Source: Neolewinella antarctica
GTDB lineage: Bacteria; Bacteroidota; Bacteroidia; Chitinophagales; Saprospiraceae
Assembly: GCF_011927835.1 (NCBI RefSeq)
Contig: NZ_JAATJH010000004.1
Span: 111,656-175,655 of the forward strand
DNA length: 64,000 nucleotides
Reading direction: 5' to 3'
The notes below the pieces were generated by a model, which saw only the letters and a list, made by a program, of their open reading frames with translations, searched no databases and was not told the DNA's origin. Below are positions 57,599-64,000 of this stretch, piece after piece (the first letter of the stretch is position 1; every line of letters begins with the position of its first letter). The translations under genes and the position numbers were made by a program.

Positions 57599-58909
57599 AT
57601 GAATAATCGCTTCCCAGTCGTTCTGTTTCTTCTCCTCGCCGTCTCCTTCACCGCCGCCGCCCAGGCGAACCAGGCTACCTTTTATAACCAGAAGTACTAC
57701 GGAAAACTCACCAGCACGGGCGAAACCCTGCAACCCGAACTGTACACCGCCGCCAGCACGCAGTACAACTGGGGGACGATCCTGGAAGTCACCAACCAGA
57801 ACAACGGCAAGGCCGTCACGGTAAAAGTCAACGATTGTGGGCCCAACCACCCGGACGCCACGCTGGACCTTACCCAGGCCGCCGCCGTGTCCCTGGACAT
57901 GGTGCAGGACGGCCGCGTCCCCGTCTCCATCCGCGTGGTCCGCCGCAGCACCGCCGGGCCAACCTGCAAGCGGGGTGCCTGGGCCAAAAAACTGCGCGCC
58001 GCCAACAAAGCCATCCCACCACCGCCCGCCGACTGGGACCCGGTCGAAACCGCCGCCGCCCTCCCGCCCGACGTCATTACTGACGTGGATTCCGACGTCA
58101 CCACGCTTCCGCTGGCCCCCGTCACCGGTTCGCCCGCCCCCGCTACCGATACCAGCGGCATCGTTGGCTTTTACCCAAAAAATGCCAATCAGCGAAAAAC
58201 CAGCACCGGCGAGATCTACCTCCACGGGGAATACACCGCGGCCAGCAAGCAGTATCCCTACAACACCGAGCTCGCGCTCACGAACGTGGTTAGTGGGGAG
58301 ACCGTCGACGTCCGGGTGAACGACTGCGGACCCGCTCAGTCCGGTCGCTTGCTTAACGTAAGTCGCTCCGCCGCCGCTGACCTCGGTATGCTCTCCGTCG
58401 GTCCGGTGATGATTAACATCCGCGTGATTAAGATGGGTACGGATGGACCGACCTGCAAAGCTGCGCGTAACCGCAAACCGGCTGAAGTTGTCGTGACCAA
58501 AGAAGCCGTGACGCCCCCCGCCGCTACCGCACCGTCGGTGGCCGTTGCCCGGGATAGCACTGCATCTACGACCGCGGCCCCCACAAAAACCGAGGTTGCA
58601 ATCCAGGCGAATGCCGAACCCATCAAGACTGACGTGGAACCCGTTGCCCCCGCCACCGTGCCACAAACCTTTGATCCGGACGCCATGCTTTTCGGCGTCC
58701 AGGTCAGCGCCTTCAGGTCCGAAGCCAGCGCAAAACAGCTGGTTAAAGAATTGGAAGAAAAAGGACTGGCCCCCGCGTTTTTGTTGACGGACGGTAAGAT
58801 CGCCCGTGTCTACACCGGCAAGTTTTACTTCCAGTCGCAGGCCGAAACGCTGCGGGAGACCGTGCGCGAAGCCGGCTACGCCAATGCGACCGTGCGCCGC
58901 GTGCAGTAA
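57599..58909 (+). CDS. Tandem double-RlpA protein with C-terminal SPOR domain
   Basis: The 436-residue exported protein (signal peptide MNNRFPVVLFLLLAVSFTAA) has two double-psi beta-barrel RlpA domains, about 24-125 (ATFYNQKYYGKLTSTGE; KVNDCGPNHPDATLDL) and 182-285 (GFYPKNANQRKTSTGEIYLH; RVNDCGPAQSGRLLNVS), each with the conserved Asp of the catalytic pocket. A Pro/Ala-rich linker leads to a SPOR domain (about 362-436, FGVQVSAFRSEASAKQLVKE) which binds denuded peptidoglycan. RlpA cleaves denuded glycan strands, so a role in cell-wall remodelling is likely. RlpA proteins usually have a single catalytic barrel; the pairing is unusual. Confidence 0.88.
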   Translation: MNNRFPVVLFLLLAVSFTAAAQANQATFYNQKYYGKLTSTGETLQPELYTAASTQYNWGTILEVTNQNNGKAVTVKVNDCGPNHPDATLDLTQAAAVSLDMVQDGRVPVSIRVVRRSTAGPTCKRGAWAKKLRAANKAIPPPPADWDPVETAAALPPDVITDVDSDVTTLPLAPVTGSPAPATDTSGIVGFYPKNANQRKTSTGEIYLHGEYTAASKQYPYNTELALTNVVSGETVDVRVNDCGPAQSGRLLNVSRSAAADLGMLSVGPVMINIRVIKMGTDGPTCKAARNRKPAEVVVTKEAVTPPAATAPSVAVARDSTASTTAAPTKTEVAIQANAEPIKTDVEPVAPATVPQTFDPDAMLFGVQVSAFRSEASAKQLVKELEEKGLAPAFLLTDGKIARVYTGKFYFQSQAETLRETVREAGYANATVRRVQ

Positions 58910-58948
58910 GCTGCGAGTAGTCCATTACTGCGGAGCTAACCGTGGGCG

Positions 58949-60046
58949 TTACCGTTTCAGTACCACTGGCTTCGTGGCTCGTGTACCCCGTTCGTCCGTC
59001 AGCCGTAGGAAGACGATGCCGTGGCGTGGCTCAAAATCGATTTGCTGCGTGAGCCAGTTTTCGCCCGCCGTGAGGGGCCAGACTTGGCTGCGGAGCACCC
59101 TACCGCTGGCGTCGGTCCAGCTAAGTTCCAGCGTTTGGGCCAGGGGGGAATTTACGCTGATGCGAATTTTTTCGCGGGCGGGGTTGGGCGAGACGGTAAA
59201 GTTTTCGAGATAATCGGGGGCGGCTGGGCGCGGTCGCGGGTGCAAAGCTTTTGGGGAAGGAGCGGGGGAAACGCTATCGACGAACGCTTTGAGGGAATCC
59301 AGTACATAATCCAGCCCGGTAGGCCGCGGGGTTTCTACGTATACTTCACCCATGATCATTTCGGATGGGTGTACGGTAGTGGGCGGGAGTGGAATGATCG
59401 TGTCGCGTGTCGCTTCCGCAGCGGAAATGACGGGTTGAATTGTTTGCTCGCTCGGAGCGCTTTGATCAATAAAAACAACCCCGTCACAACTACTCAGTTC
59501 GAGCGGGGCCACGGTATGGTTTATCGCAACCCGGCCCTTGATGGCGCTGTACGAAATGACTTGGACCTCGGGCAAAGAAATTACGGTATCCACGGCCGCC
59601 GAATTTTCCGGTACGATCGTATCGTGACCGAGAGGAGTTACCGGCTCCGGGAATGGCATTTGCTCGACCATTCCCATGATCTCCGGATACTCGGGTCTTT
59701 CCAAAATATCCGGGGTGGGTTTGCCGGGCGCTTGCTGTGCGTCAAGGCCAGTTGCGCTGAGTAGTAAGCCGGCGGCCGTAGCCGCTATTTTTAGCGGCGT
59801 GTAACTCGACTTGCGGTTGGCACGCAGCGGTCGACCGAGCTGATCCGGTCGAAAGCGGCCACAAATCTTATTGTTATTCTCTTTAGTGAAGGCGGCTAAC
59901 TGCGCATCCGAAAAGCCGGTGAAGTCAACGACGTTTTTCGCGCAGGAGTCGCAGTGGCGCGCGGTCGACCCGTCAACGGGCGTCATGCCGGCCCAGTCTT
60001 CGTGGCAGGGCTCGGGGACGGAAATACGGAGGGGCGTGTAGGCCAT
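58949..60046 (-). CDS. Protein with cysteine-rich N-terminus, membrane segment and T9SS-like C-terminal domain
   Basis: The 365-residue protein begins with a Cys-rich domain common in Bacteroidota (about 8-75: PCHEDWAGMTPVDGSTARHC, DSCAKNVVDFTGFSD, KICGRFRPDQLGR), whose Cys/His set (CHED, HCDSC, CGRF) suggests metal binding. A hydrophobic segment follows (IAATAAGLLLSATGLDAQ), then a low-complexity region, and a C-terminal T9SS-like domain (NFTVSPNPAREKIRI, GIVFLRLTDERG). The start at 60046 (MAYTPLRISVP) is preferred over 60088. A GC-rich repeat is read in frame just before the C-terminal domain (59226-59247, encoding HPRPRP). The order of domains is odd for a T9SS substrate. Confidence 0.72.
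   Translation of the reverse strand: MAYTPLRISVPEPCHEDWAGMTPVDGSTARHCDSCAKNVVDFTGFSDAQLAAFTKENNNKICGRFRPDQLGRPLRANRKSSYTPLKIAATAAGLLLSATGLDAQQAPGKPTPDILERPEYPEIMGMVEQMPFPEPVTPLGHDTIVPENSAAVDTVISLPEVQVISYSAIKGRVAINHTVAPLELSSCDGVVFIDQSAPSEQTIQPVISAAEATRDTIIPLPPTTVHPSEMIMGEVYVETPRPTGLDYVLDSLKAFVDSVSPAPSPKALHPRPRPAAPDYLENFTVSPNPAREKIRISVNSPLAQTLELSWTDASGRVLRSQVWPLTAGENWLTQQIDFEPRHGIVFLRLTDERGTRATKPVVLKR
59226..59247. repeat. GC-rich dispersed repeat inside the T9SS-like gene
   Basis: GGGCGCGGTCGCGGGTGCAA, identical over 20 bases to the intergenic copy at 13568. On the minus strand it encodes the linker HPRPRP. Confidence 0.9.
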
Positions 60047-60108
60047 GGCGGGGGTGATTTGGCGGTTGGATGCAAATTCACGTCGCACTGCATACCCCGG
60101 AAGGAGTA

Positions 60109-61209
60109 TTATTCTCCTTTCACTACCACCGATACGGCATTTCCCCCGAAGCCAGTCGCGTTAACCAGCAGGCTGTGGTGCGGGTATCCACGATCATTTT
60201 CCAGCACGGACAGCGCAAAATCCAGCCCGAGCGGACCCGAAGCCCCGAACGTATGACCCGTTAAATGCTTATTGAAAATCCCGTCCACGTTGTCATAACT
60301 GCCCATGACCGCGTGAATCGCCTTTTGCTCCGCGTCGTCTCCGCGATCGGTTCCGGGTGCGTGTAGGACGACGTTGGCGCAAGGAATCCCCGCTTCCGCA
60401 AGCGCCGCCGTCATGGAGGCTTGTAGTGCTTCACCTTCACGGGAAATTCCCGTAGCACTCGCCACTTGCTCCCGGCCAAATCCAATACCCATCAAAGTGG
60501 GGCCACTACCTTCCGTCGACAGCGCGACGAACGCCGCCCCTTCCCCGATCACCATCCCGGAAGCCGGCTTGCCGAGCGGGTCGCAGGCGTGTTTCCGTCT
60601 TTCGGGTACGGAAGCATAAATCCCCATCGCCTCCATCTGCCGGAGCGTAAATGGCGTGAGTGGTGCTTCGGCGCCGCCCACCAGTACCCGCTCCGCCATC
60701 CCGGCCCGCAGCAGGGCAACCGCGTGGACCAGTGCGTGAAAGCCGGAGGAACAGGTGACGCTCATGCCGGTCGTCAGCGAACGGGTACCGAAGTAATCCG
60801 CCAGGGCGAAGCCGATGCCGCCGAGGGTTGTTTGTGGTGAGGTTTTTGTGCGGGCGGTACCCGTCTCGCGGAAGTGCTCGTACCCGTCTTCCCAGCTCCC
60901 GGTCGGTCCGCGGGAGCAACCCACCAGGATCGCAAATTCTTGCCCGACCCACCCGGCTTGGCGTACCGCCTGGTCCGCGGCGTGGAGGGCGAGCAAGGTG
61001 GCCCGGTCAGCGGACCGGCGGCGGGCGAAGCGCTCGATGGCTTCGTGCTCGGGAATATTAGTTACGCGATAAACGGGTAGCCCGGTGCTTGCTTCCACGG
61101 ACCAGGTGGCGGTGTCTTTACCCCAGGTTTGGTAGGCAGCAGCCGGGTCGTTGCCGGCGGCCGATATACTTCCCCGCCCGTTGATGACCAGTTTTACGCG
61201 TTGACTCAT
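60109..61209 (-). CDS. Beta-ketoacyl synthase-family condensing enzyme
   Basis: The 366-residue thiolase-fold enzyme should carry out a decarboxylative Claisen condensation on acyl-carrier-protein substrates. Catalytic residues visible: Cys in SVTCSSGFHALVHAVALLR, His in HAPGTDRGDDAEQKAI (usually HGTGT) and His in HLTGHTFGASGPLGL. It is shorter than FabB/FabF (about 410 residues) and divergent, so it may serve a specialised pathway. I start at Met 61209 because this gives VKLVINGRGSISAAG; an earlier Met at 61293 falls in the upstream gene. The ATGA overlap (61206-61209) couples it to the upstream alpha-oxoamine synthase. Confidence 0.82.
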   Translation of the reverse strand: MSQRVKLVINGRGSISAAGNDPAAAYQTWGKDTATWSVEASTGLPVYRVTNIPEHEAIERFARRRSADRATLLALHAADQAVRQAGWVGQEFAILVGCSRGPTGSWEDGYEHFRETGTARTKTSPQTTLGGIGFALADYFGTRSLTTGMSVTCSSGFHALVHAVALLRAGMAERVLVGGAEAPLTPFTLRQMEAMGIYASVPERRKHACDPLGKPASGMVIGEGAAFVALSTEGSGPTLMGIGFGREQVASATGISREGEALQASMTAALAEAGIPCANVVLHAPGTDRGDDAEQKAIHAVMGSYDNVDGIFNKHLTGHTFGASGPLGLDFALSVLENDRGYPHHSLLVNATGFGGNAVSVVVKGE

Positions 61210-62333
61210 GAGCGGCCAAAGTTCGGGAGGTTCTCGCAGAGCACGGCAACTAATTGCTCGATTTCGTCGGAAGTATTGAAGGCGTGCAGGCAAATACGCA
61301 GGCGTTCCGAACCCGCCGGCACGGTTGGGGAACGAATGCCCTTCACCAGTAAGTTTGCGTCCCGGCAGGCGGCTTCTACTTGCATCACCGCCTCGTTACC
61401 GGGCACCATCACCGTCTGGATCGGCCCGTCGTTGGCGCTCACGGTGTTCCGTAAGATGGCTCCGTTGAATTGTTCTTTGAAGTAACGAACGTTGTAGCGC
61501 AACCGCTCGTACTGTAACGAGTGGTGCCGACCCAGTTTTTTGTAGGCCAGGCCAATTTCCACCCACTGCGTCGCGGCCATGGCCGTCGTGTAGATGAAGG
61601 GTCGGGAAGTATTCACCAGGTAAGCGCGCAGATCTTCACTACCGAGCACGATCGCCCCGTGGGTTCCGAAAGCCTTACCGTAGGTGATCACACTGGCGAA
61701 AACGCGGTCTTGTAGATTAAGTCCGGCCACCAGGCCTTCCCCGTTATCACCCTCCAGGCCGCCCGAGTGCGCTTCGTCGACGATGAGTTGGGCGTTGAAT
61801 TCTTCGCAGAGTGCAACGATGTCGGCTAGTGGGGCCACGTCTCCGTCCATACTGAAGCGGCCTTCCGTCAGGACAAAGACTTGCCCGGTCCGCTCCACGC
61901 TACTGAGGCGCTGGCGCAGGTGCAAAAGGTCGTTGTGGCGGAAGCGCAGTGATTTGGCATGCCCCAGCCGAATACCATCCCGGCAACAGGCGTGGCTGAG
62001 TTCGTCGTAGATGATGGTGTCCGTCCGGGTAAGTAAGGCGGCGAGTAAGCCGAGGAGGGCGGTGTATCCGCTGTTATACATCAGGCCCGCCGGGAAGCCG
62101 TGGACTTCCGCCGCCAGCTTTTCCAGGTTATTCCACTCGTCGCGGTCTCCGGAAATCAAGCGGGACCCGGTAGCGCCCCGTGCGACTGCAAAAGGTTGTT
62201 TCGAATTGTCCAGTCGGGCGAACCCCAGATAATCATTTGACCAGAAATCAACGCCGGTTACCGTCCCCGGTAACTCCCGGTAGGTACCTGAAGCGCGGAT
62301 TCTCTCTAACCGATCATTCAGAAAGTCCGCCAT
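61206..62333 (-). CDS. Alpha-oxoamine synthase (BioF-like PLP enzyme)
   Basis: The 375-residue PLP enzyme condenses an amino acid with an acyl-CoA or acyl-ACP, as BioF, KBL, ALAS and SPT do. Motifs: WSNDYLGFARLDNSKQPF, RGATGSRLISGDRDEW, MYNSGYTALLGLLAAL, LTEGRFSMDGDVAPL, IVDEAHSGGLEGDNGEGL and PLP-lysine TYGKAFGTHGAI. Homology to BioF (8-amino-7-oxononanoate synthase) is clearest, but the neighbouring ketosynthase and absence of other biotin genes leave the substrate open. It is translationally coupled to the ketosynthase by a four-base overlap and preceded by a PfkB kinase. Confidence 0.8.
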   Translation of the reverse strand: MADFLNDRLERIRASGTYRELPGTVTGVDFWSNDYLGFARLDNSKQPFAVARGATGSRLISGDRDEWNNLEKLAAEVHGFPAGLMYNSGYTALLGLLAALLTRTDTIIYDELSHACCRDGIRLGHAKSLRFRHNDLLHLRQRLSSVERTGQVFVLTEGRFSMDGDVAPLADIVALCEEFNAQLIVDEAHSGGLEGDNGEGLVAGLNLQDRVFASVITYGKAFGTHGAIVLGSEDLRAYLVNTSRPFIYTTAMAATQWVEIGLAYKKLGRHHSLQYERLRYNVRYFKEQFNGAILRNTVSANDGPIQTVMVPGNEAVMQVEAACRDANLLVKGIRSPTVPAGSERLRICLHAFNTSDEIEQLVAVLCENLPNFGRS

Positions 62334-62376
62334 CAGAGGTTAATTTTTCGGATGCTAGCAATTGGTGCCGATCTTC

Positions 62377-63294
62377 CTAAAGATCAACCCCCATCAACTC
62401 CACGAACTGACCGACCCGCCCGTCAATGTCCGACCGCGTAATCGTCTGCATCCGCCGCGTACCGAAGTCTTCCACCACGAAACTGGCCATGGCCGAGCCA
62501 TAAATAATGGCGCGCTTAAGGTTTTCGAAACTAGTGTCGTCCGTAGAAGCGAGGTAGCCCATGAAGCCACCGGCGAAGGTGTCACCGGCTCCGGTGGGGT
62601 CGACTACTTTGGGAAGCAGTAATGCGGGGGCGGAAAAGATCTTATCGCCGTTAAAAAGCAGGGCACCGTGCTCTCCTTTCTTGATGATGAGAATCTTCGG
62701 CCCCATCTCCACAATTTTGGCGGCGGCCTTCAGCAGGCTACGCTCTTCCGAAAGCTGGCGGGCTTCCTCGTCGTTGATGATGAGTACGTCCACGCGTTTG
62801 AGCACTTTTTTGAGCGACTCCATGGCGATGTCCATCCAGAAGTTCATTGTGTCGAGGGCGATCAGCTTGGGCTTAGTCTCCATTTGGTCAATGACCGAGG
62901 ATTGTACGTCGGGGCTAAGGTTGCCGAGCATCACGTAGTCCGTCTTGCGGTAGGCGGGCGGGAGTTTGGGTTCGAAGTGCTCCAGGACGTTCAACTGCGT
63001 GTCGAGCGTATCGCGGCCCATCATGTCGTCGTGGTACTTACCGGCCCAGTAGAAGGATTTGCCGCCTTTAACGACTTCGACGCCATCGAGATCGGCACCG
63101 CGCTTTTTCAGGTCGTTCAGGAAGTCCTGATCGTAATCATCACCAATGATGGAGACTAGCTGAACCGGCTGGCAGAGCTGGGTAGCGGCCATGGCGATGT
63201 AGGTGCAGGAACCGGCTTCGATCATTTTTACTTCCCCGTGCGGGGTGTAGATGTCGTCGAAGGCGATGGTACCGATGGAGAGGAGGGCGGACAT
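62377..63294 (-). CDS. PfkB-family sugar/nucleoside kinase
   Basis: The 305-residue ribokinase-like kinase has an N-terminal strand (LSIGTIAFDDIYTPHGEV), SIIGDDYDQDFLNDL, YVMLGNLSPDVQSSV, INDEEARQLSEER and the PfkB signature 2 region KVVDPTGAGDTFAGGFMGYL (catalytic Asp in DPTGAGDTF). It phosphorylates a sugar, nucleoside or related alcohol; the specific substrate cannot be inferred. It lies 43 bp upstream of the alpha-oxoamine synthase gene on the same strand, so co-transcription is likely. Confidence 0.9.
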   Translation of the reverse strand: MSALLSIGTIAFDDIYTPHGEVKMIEAGSCTYIAMAATQLCQPVQLVSIIGDDYDQDFLNDLKKRGADLDGVEVVKGGKSFYWAGKYHDDMMGRDTLDTQLNVLEHFEPKLPPAYRKTDYVMLGNLSPDVQSSVIDQMETKPKLIALDTMNFWMDIAMESLKKVLKRVDVLIINDEEARQLSEERSLLKAAAKIVEMGPKILIIKKGEHGALLFNGDKIFSAPALLLPKVVDPTGAGDTFAGGFMGYLASTDDTSFENLKRAIIYGSAMASFVVEDFGTRRMQTITRSDIDGRVGQFVELMGVDL

Positions 63295-63314
63295 GGGGTT
63301 GGGAGTTGTTCCGC

Positions 63315-63385
63315 ATTTACACCTCTGATGAACTTTTTATTATTCCGCTTCGCGTAGTAATAAAAAGATACATCCGAGGAGAAAT
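63315..63385. repeat. Hairpin element, CTGATGAAC family, copy 4
   Basis: The left end ATTTACACCTCTGATGAACT and right end GATACATCCGAGGAGAAAT match copy 1; the central stem is TATTA/TAATA around ttccgcttcgcgtag. It is the left half of an inverted pair with copy 5 upstream of the PfkB gene. Confidence 0.9.
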
Positions 63386-63412
63386 GCTCGGATTTTAGGT
63401 AAGTAGGATTTG

Positions 63413-63485
63413 ATTTCTCCTCGGATGTATCTTTTCTCGATTGGCGCGTAGCGGCGATCGAGAAAAGTTCATCAGAGGTGTAAAT
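63413..63485. repeat. Hairpin element, CTGATGAAC family, copy 5, inverted
   Basis: This is the opposite orientation of copy 4: ATTTCTCCTCGGATGTATCT at the left and AGTTCATCAGAGGTGTAAAT at the right. The central stem TTCTCGAT/ATCGAGAA surrounds tggcgcgtagcggcg. The paired arrangement mirrors copies 2 and 3. Confidence 0.9.
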
Positions 63486-63501
63486 CAACCCGCAAGACAA
63501 A

Positions 63502-63534
63502 AAAAGCCAAGCACGAATATCGTGCTCGGCTTTT
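63502..63534 (-). terminator. Intrinsic terminator of tRNA-Asn
   Basis: On the minus strand AAAAGCCGAGCACGA pairs with TCGTGCTTGGCTTTT, a 14-base stem with one mismatch, ending in seven T. It lies just past the 3' end of the tRNA. Confidence 0.85.
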
Positions 63535-63541
63535 AAAGATG

Positions 63542-63615
63542 CGCCTCAGGAAGGGCTCGAACCTTCGACCTACGGATTAACAGTCCGCCGCTCTAACCAA
63601 CTGAGCTACTGAGGC
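63542..63615 (-). tRNA. tRNA-Asn (GTT)
   Basis: This 74-base tRNA on the minus strand has acceptor GCCTCAG/CTGAGGC with discriminator G. The anticodon loop CTGTTAA has anticodon GTT (63579-63581, complement AAC), and the T-arm is GAAGG-TTCGAGC-CCTTC. All four stems pair. CCA is not encoded (GCAT follows). It stands alone with its own terminator. Confidence 0.97.
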
Positions 63616-64000
63616 AGGTTTTCATTGCGGGTGCAAATGTACGACCGGGGGTTTTATTCCTGCAAGGGTGGGGTGGTTTTTATTTTGGACGTTGGTGTTT
63701 TTTTTGGTGGGGTTCGGTAATTTTTCTAACGCTGACCGTGAAGGATGAAGTTGCGTGGGGTTTACTTTGTGGTGCGTTGTGGTGGATCGACTACGCTGGT
63801 TGGCGATTTGGCCATAGCTAAAATTTGAATAATAAAACGTAGTGGGCGTCCCCACGCTACGATGGACGACCCCTTGTGAATTAGGCATGATTTAAAATTT
63901 AACAACGAAAACGTGGGGCTGCACCCCACGCTACGATAGACGACCCTCCGGGCCTAAGAAAGTCCGGAATTTAAGACAAGCACCCTGACCGAATTACTCC
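63616..64000. other. Gene-free right end of the window
   Basis: Apart from the hairpin motifs at 63837-63945 there is no convincing gene; an open frame at 63622-63888 runs into the repeats. The sequence past 63950 ends without a clear start. Confidence 0.45.
63837..63945. repeat. Repeated CCCCACGCTACGATrGACGACC hairpin motif
   Basis: CCCACGCTACGATGGACGAC near 63854-63873 recurs as CCCACGCTACGATAGACGAC near 63925-63944. Each copy is preceded by a complementary stretch (cgtagtggg; cgtggggctg) able to fold as a hairpin, for example GTGGGG-CTGCA-CCCCAC. These repeats occupy the end of the window. Confidence 0.7.

Noticed and set aside
57494-58666. 390-residue open frame opposite the RlpA gene
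   Set aside because: It is Gly/Arg-rich antisense shadow of a GC-rich gene that has clear domains on the plus strand.

Overview
The window looks like chromosomal DNA from a GC-rich member of the Bacteroidota, most likely the Saprospiria/Lewinella side. The reasons are two proteins ending in type IX secretion (T9SS) sorting domains, paired ECF sigma/anti-sigma genes, a DUF5916 outer-membrane-type protein, head-GIN (DUF2807) proteins, a cysteine-rich Bacteroidota N-terminal domain, and few Shine-Dalgarno sequences. The genus is inferred from these protein features only. No rRNA, transposase, phage or CRISPR locus is visible. Layout: 1-473 carries a 104-bp tandem repeat. 0.6-6 kb holds a zinc alcohol dehydrogenase, the ClpB disaggregase and a membrane MtfA-like protein lacking the HEXXH motif. 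6.4-13.6 kb holds tRNA-Phe and a histidine operon: leader peptide with four consecutive His codons, attenuator, hisG, hisD, a toxin-antitoxin pair, hisC, hisB and hisH. hisA, hisF and hisI are absent. 13.7-22.3 kb holds a di-heme cytochrome, a GCS2-CBS fusion, a DUF421 protein, a conserved unknown protein, an SDR, a GNAT and lpxK. 22.6-34.1 kb holds two ECF sigma operons, one preceded by an FGE-like lipoprotein-size protein and one followed by a head-GIN anti-sigma-like protein, plus a T9SS LamG protein, MscS, a TlpA-like thioredoxin and an APP1-family phosphatase. 34.5-41.2 kb is a tightly overlapping five-gene operon that I read as a MoxR-vWA-beta-propeller ternary system with a RavA-like ATPase, the best candidate for a little-characterised system. 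41.4-48.5 kb holds a TreS-maltokinase fusion, a GNAT and a membrane-anchored TPR-CHAT protease. 48.6-63.6 kb holds DUF5916, head-GIN, GT2, GNAT, rpoN, DUF4861-like, sirtuin, double-RlpA-SPOR and T9SS proteins, a translationally coupled ketosynthase/alpha-oxoamine synthase pair, a PfkB kinase and tRNA-Asn. A striking property is the density of small dispersed repeats. A GC-rich ~19-40 bp family occurs at least 20 times, several times in frame inside genes. A ~70-bp hairpin element shows compensatory changes in its arms and variable central stems. A ~100-130 bp inverted-repeat element supplies the stop codons of the genes it abuts. Heptamer-phased GTCT repeats lie just upstream of four minus-strand genes. 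Together with the histidine attenuator and the ternary operon, these are the main points worth following up.
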